64,000 bases of DNA, from NCBI RefSeq assembly GCF_001648175.1, contig NZ_CP015243.1, forward strand, positions 1,612,001 to 1,676,000, written 5' to 3'. Shown here in pieces: positions 61,508 to 64,000 of this stretch (position 1 is its first letter; every line of letters begins with the position of its first letter). The translations under genes and the position numbers were made by a program. The DNA is from Halotalea alkalilenta (GTDB taxonomy: Bacteria; Pseudomonadota; Gammaproteobacteria; Pseudomonadales; Halomonadaceae). A model generated the notes under the pieces. It was not told where the DNA came from. It ran no database searches and saw only the letters and a list, made by a program, of their open reading frames with translations.

Positions 61508-62269
61508 ATGCGCGAAGATCGGCATTTCGTCGGCGAGATGGCGGCGAAGTTCGAGCGTAGCCTCTATGGGGCGTCGCGGGGCCAGCTGCGTTTGGCGCTG
61601 CTGCAGGATACGGTGGCGCGTGAGTTGCCGCTGTCCGCTGAGCCGCTTTTGGATGCGGGCGGTGGGCTTGGGCAGATGGCCGAGTGGGCGGCGCGGCGCG
61701 GCCATGCGGTGACGCTGGTGGAGCCGGCGCAGGAGATGCTCTTGCGGGCGCGCGAGCGCTTGGCGGGTCTCGACGTGCGCTGCCTGCAGGGGGATTTGCA
61801 ATCGCTCGAGCGGCTTGCGCCCGGGCCTTGGCCGCGTATCTTCTGCCATGCGGTGCTCGAGTGGCTGGCCAAGCCGCGCGCAGGGCTCGAGGCGCTGTCT
61901 GCGCAGCTGGCACCGGGGGGCTGGATGTCGCTGATGGTGTTCAATCGCGATGCGCTGCGGTTCTCCAACGTGATCAAGGGCAACCTCGAGCGGGTGCTGG
62001 AGGACCGCCTCGCCGGCGATGGTCGCCGCACCCGGCTGACACCGATCTCGCCATTGGGTCACGATGAGGTAATCGATTGGCTCGATGCGTTGGGTCTCGA
62101 GGTCCACGGGGTCACCGGGATCCGGGTATTCCACGACTACTTGCGCAGCCGCTATCCGAGCGAGGAGGAGCTCGTCCTCCTGCGTCGGCTCGAGTTCGCT
62201 TACTGCCGCGCCGAGCCCTACTGGCGCCTCGGGCGCTACCTTCATTACAGCGTGCATCGCCCTGCCTGA
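61508..62269 (+). CDS. cmoM: tRNA 5-carboxymethoxyuridine methyltransferase CmoM
   Basis: 253 aa SAM-dependent methyltransferase: EPLLDAGGGLGQMAEWAARR (motif I), IFCHAVLEWLAKPRAGL and TGIRVFHDYLRSRY close to E. coli CmoM (formerly SmtA). It methylates cmo5U34 of several tRNAs to mcmo5U. ATG 61508 (MREDRHFVGEMAAKFE) chosen over the extension to 61457. Followed 41 bp later by rsmC, a second RNA methyltransferase. Confidence 0.9.
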   Translation: MREDRHFVGEMAAKFERSLYGASRGQLRLALLQDTVARELPLSAEPLLDAGGGLGQMAEWAARRGHAVTLVEPAQEMLLRARERLAGLDVRCLQGDLQSLERLAPGPWPRIFCHAVLEWLAKPRAGLEALSAQLAPGGWMSLMVFNRDALRFSNVIKGNLERVLEDRLAGDGRRTRLTPISPLGHDEVIDWLDALGLEVHGVTGIRVFHDYLRSRYPSEEELVLLRRLEFAYCRAEPYWRLGRYLHYSVHRPA

Positions 62270-62310
62270 ATCCTGGGCGCGCATTCCATTCCTATCGTTG
62301 CGGAGTTTCC

Positions 62311-63321
62311 ATGAGTGCCATCGCCCCCGTCTGCCAACTGCTAGAGCGCCATGATCCTGCCCGCTATCGCGGCTGGTGGCGCGTCGCGCCGCCGCTCGAG
62401 ACCAACCTGGTCCGAGCTGGCCGCGAGGCGTTCTGGAGCTCGAACGAGGCGGTCGGCGCTGCGTTTGCCGCGCGCGACCAGCGGGTCCACATCGGCATCG
62501 ACGCGCCTGAGGAAAAGGGCGAAGGGGCGCTGCTGTTCTGGCCGAAGAGCCATGCGCTCGGTATCTGGTGGCTCGAGACCCTGTGCCGCTGGCTGGCGCC
62601 GGGGACGCCGATCGAGATCGTCGGCGAGCACCAGGGCGGGGTCAAGCGCGTGCCCAAGGTGCTCGAGGCGCACGCCATGCCGTGCGAGCGGATCGACAAT
62701 GCCCGTCGCTGCTCGCTGTTCTCAAGCCGTACGGTGGCGATGCCTGAAGGCGGTGACGGGTGGAGCGAGTTCGAGGCGCTGGGGCTGCGGCTCGCGAGCC
62801 ATCCTGGGGTGTTCGGCCATGGCAAGCTCGATGCCGGGACCGAGATGCTGCTCGAGCGGCTCGGCGAAGAGTACGCTAAGCGCGCGCCTGCCACGGCGCT
62901 CGACGTCGGCTGCGGCGATGGGGTGATCAGCGCTTGGCTGGCCCGTGCGGGCAGCCGGGTTTCGGCGCTCGATGTCGATCACTTCGCGGTCGTGGCGACC
63001 CGGCGCAGCCTGGCGCTCAATGGGTTGCCGGGTGAGGTGGCCGCCCATGACATGCTCCAGGGGGTGGAAGGGCGCTTCGATGCGATCGTCTCCAACCCGC
63101 CATTCCATCAGGCCCGCGATATCGACTTCGGCCCCGCTCGGCGATTGATCGAGATGGCGCCGTCTCATCTGAACCCCGGCGGGCGGCTCTACATCGTCGC
63201 CAACGTCTTCCTGCCTTATCGCGCGCCGCTGGAGGCCAGCTTCGAGCGGGTCGACACCCTGGTCGAGGATGGGCGCTTTCGGGTCTATCGCGCCGAACGC
63301 CCGCGGCCGAAGCGTCGCTGA
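62311..63321 (+). CDS. rsmC: 16S rRNA (guanine-1207-N2)-methyltransferase RsmC
   Basis: 336 aa with the RsmC two-domain layout: a degenerate N-terminal methyltransferase-like domain and a C-terminal catalytic one with ALDVGCGDGVISAWLARAG and the N6/N2 motif SNPPFHQARDIDFG. GGAG lies 7 nt before ATG 62311. Methylates G1207 of 16S rRNA in the 30S subunit. Confidence 0.93.
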   Translation: MSAIAPVCQLLERHDPARYRGWWRVAPPLETNLVRAGREAFWSSNEAVGAAFAARDQRVHIGIDAPEEKGEGALLFWPKSHALGIWWLETLCRWLAPGTPIEIVGEHQGGVKRVPKVLEAHAMPCERIDNARRCSLFSSRTVAMPEGGDGWSEFEALGLRLASHPGVFGHGKLDAGTEMLLERLGEEYAKRAPATALDVGCGDGVISAWLARAGSRVSALDVDHFAVVATRRSLALNGLPGEVAAHDMLQGVEGRFDAIVSNPPFHQARDIDFGPARRLIEMAPSHLNPGGRLYIVANVFLPYRAPLEASFERVDTLVEDGRFRVYRAERPRPKRR

Positions 63322-63519
63322 TCGTCGTCTCGCTCGCCCCGTGTAGCTGTGGCTGTGCGTCGCAGCCGAGGTGCCGGGGCGGAATTCGCTGAACTCGACG
63401 TCGATCGGGCGGTCACTTGTGGGAGGCTGGTCACCGCGCAGGCCAAGCCTGCGTATCTTGGAGTGGCTACGCCGGTTCGCCGCACCGCTCGCCGATCACC
63501 GCCATGCTATGAGGTCAGG

Positions 63520-63855
63520 ATGAGATCAGTAGGACAACGTGTAGGACAACGCATGCTACCCGCGCTTTTTTTCACCGCCCTGCTCGCCGGCTGCGCGAGT
63601 GCGCCGGGCGGTGGGCAGGAGGGTGGGAGAGCGCCGAGTAGCGATGCCGGCGCACCGACGCTTGGCACCCCCGAGTGGCAGACCTGGGTGGATCGCAAGA
63701 TAGGCTCGGGAGATGGTCAAGGGCATGGACCCGACGTGGGTTCCTCCGAATGGTGCTCGACGATCGACTTCCGGCTGTTCGGCGGCGCTTCCGGCCTGCC
63801 GCCGTGCTCGCCGCTCTGGAACCAGCGCGTCCATCACATGCTCACCGGCGAATGA
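63520..63855 (+). CDS. Small lipoprotein
   Basis: 111 aa, lipobox FFTALLAGC (Cys25), then a low-complexity linker (APGGGQEGGRAPSSDAGAP) and a conserved-looking tail with two Cys (SSEWCSTIDFRLFGG, GLPPCSPLWNQRVH). ATG 63520 has GAGG at 5 nt; ATG 63553 with AGGA is nearly as good. The 12-bp direct repeat GTAGGACAACG(T/C) at the start of the frame (63529-63552) has added codons between the two starts. Function unknown. Confidence 0.72.
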   Translation: MRSVGQRVGQRMLPALFFTALLAGCASAPGGGQEGGRAPSSDAGAPTLGTPEWQTWVDRKIGSGDGQGHGPDVGSSEWCSTIDFRLFGGASGLPPCSPLWNQRVHHMLTGE

Positions 63856-63867
63856 GCCGGGCATGAG

Positions 63868-63905
63868 CGAGTATCCGCCGCTAGCGTGGTACCGGCGGAT
63901 ACTCG
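63868..63905. terminator. Long hairpin between convergent genes
   Basis: CGAGTATCCGCCG (63868-63880) and CGGCGGATACTCG (63893-63905), 13-bp perfect stem with a 12-nt loop. The right arm is also the last codons (TEYPPV) of the minus-strand gene. No T-run; probably a shared transcription end or RNA stabiliser. Confidence 0.45.
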
Positions 63906-64000
63906 GTCAGCACGTCAGCGAGCAGCTCCGCGATCGCTTGAGCACGCTGGTCGGGGTTGTCTAGCCGGCCCAGCCCCTTTTCGGTGCGCCCGCGCCAGAT
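63881..64000 (-). CDS. C-terminal end of an unrecognised protein, cut by window end
   Basis: The minus-strand frame is open from the window edge to TAG at 63881-63883, giving 39 residues with good coding character (RTEKGLGRLDNPDQRAQAIA, ELLADVLTEYPPVPR). I cannot name the family from the tail alone. It is convergent with the lipoprotein gene at 63520. Confidence 0.6.
   Translation of the reverse strand: MWRGRTEKGLGRLDNPDQRAQAIAELLADVLTEYPPVPR

Noticed and set aside
61406..62284. Long minus-strand ORF opposite cmoM
   Set aside because: Shadow frame of a high-GC gene; cmoM on the plus strand has clear family motifs.

Overview
The window is a 64 kb stretch of a high-GC gammaproteobacterial chromosome. 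The right-hand housekeeping genes (cmoM, rsmC, a YebC-family regulator, tRNA-Arg) fit a gammaproteobacterium, and the overall gene set would suit a Halomonadaceae-like species. That family is a guess: no rRNA or taxonomic marker is present.

Layout. (1) 1-16 kb is an accessory zone with mixed base composition. It opens with the last 80 codons of a conjugative relaxase (DUF3363). Intact cargo follows: an Old Yellow Enzyme with a divergent LysR regulator, an MFS exporter with a universal stress protein, a Fic protein, and a periplasmic asparaginase with a divergent LysR regulator. Between these lie many broken genes: two decayed copies of one LysR family, cfa, an LLM oxidoreductase, an integrase, a DUF6119 protein, a TIR-domain protein and a hipBA toxin-antitoxin pair. 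It reads as an eroded integrative element plus a decayed defence island. (2) 16-24 kb holds redox and regulatory genes: SDR, two LysR/TetR-type regulators, SnoaL-like, quinone-oxidoreductase-like, aldo/keto reductase and a chemoreceptor. (3) 24-27.6 kb is a likely TetR-autoregulated operon (DUF6963 protein, TetR, orphan family-5 solute-binding protein) with a visible promoter and a 26-bp palindromic operator. (4) 27.6-34.9 kb is a ribose-type ABC importer with an FGGY kinase of the D-ribulokinase type and a divergent LacI regulator over an 18-bp operator. (5) 35-41.4 kb holds a nitrilase and an organosulfur-type cluster: MetQ-like binding protein, NtaA/DszA-like monooxygenase and two DszC-like flavoproteins. 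(6) 41.7-49.4 kb holds an epimerase, an aldo/keto reductase and OhrR. It also carries a five-gene operon (DoxX, VOC dioxygenase, glutathionyl-hydroquinone reductase, carboxylesterase, DUF454) behind a LysR gene, resembling the quinone-resistance mhq regulon of Bacillus; a LysE exporter follows. (7) 49.4-64 kb holds EamA and MFS transporters, a YebC paralogue, an ankyrin protein, a stand-alone LigD phosphoesterase domain, five tandem copies of a ~180-bp non-coding repeat, a flavoprotein monooxygenase, small lipoproteins, tRNA-Arg(CCT), cmoM and rsmC.

The chromosomal part is dominated by small-molecule uptake and detoxification, much of it arranged as divergent regulator/target pairs with recognisable operators.
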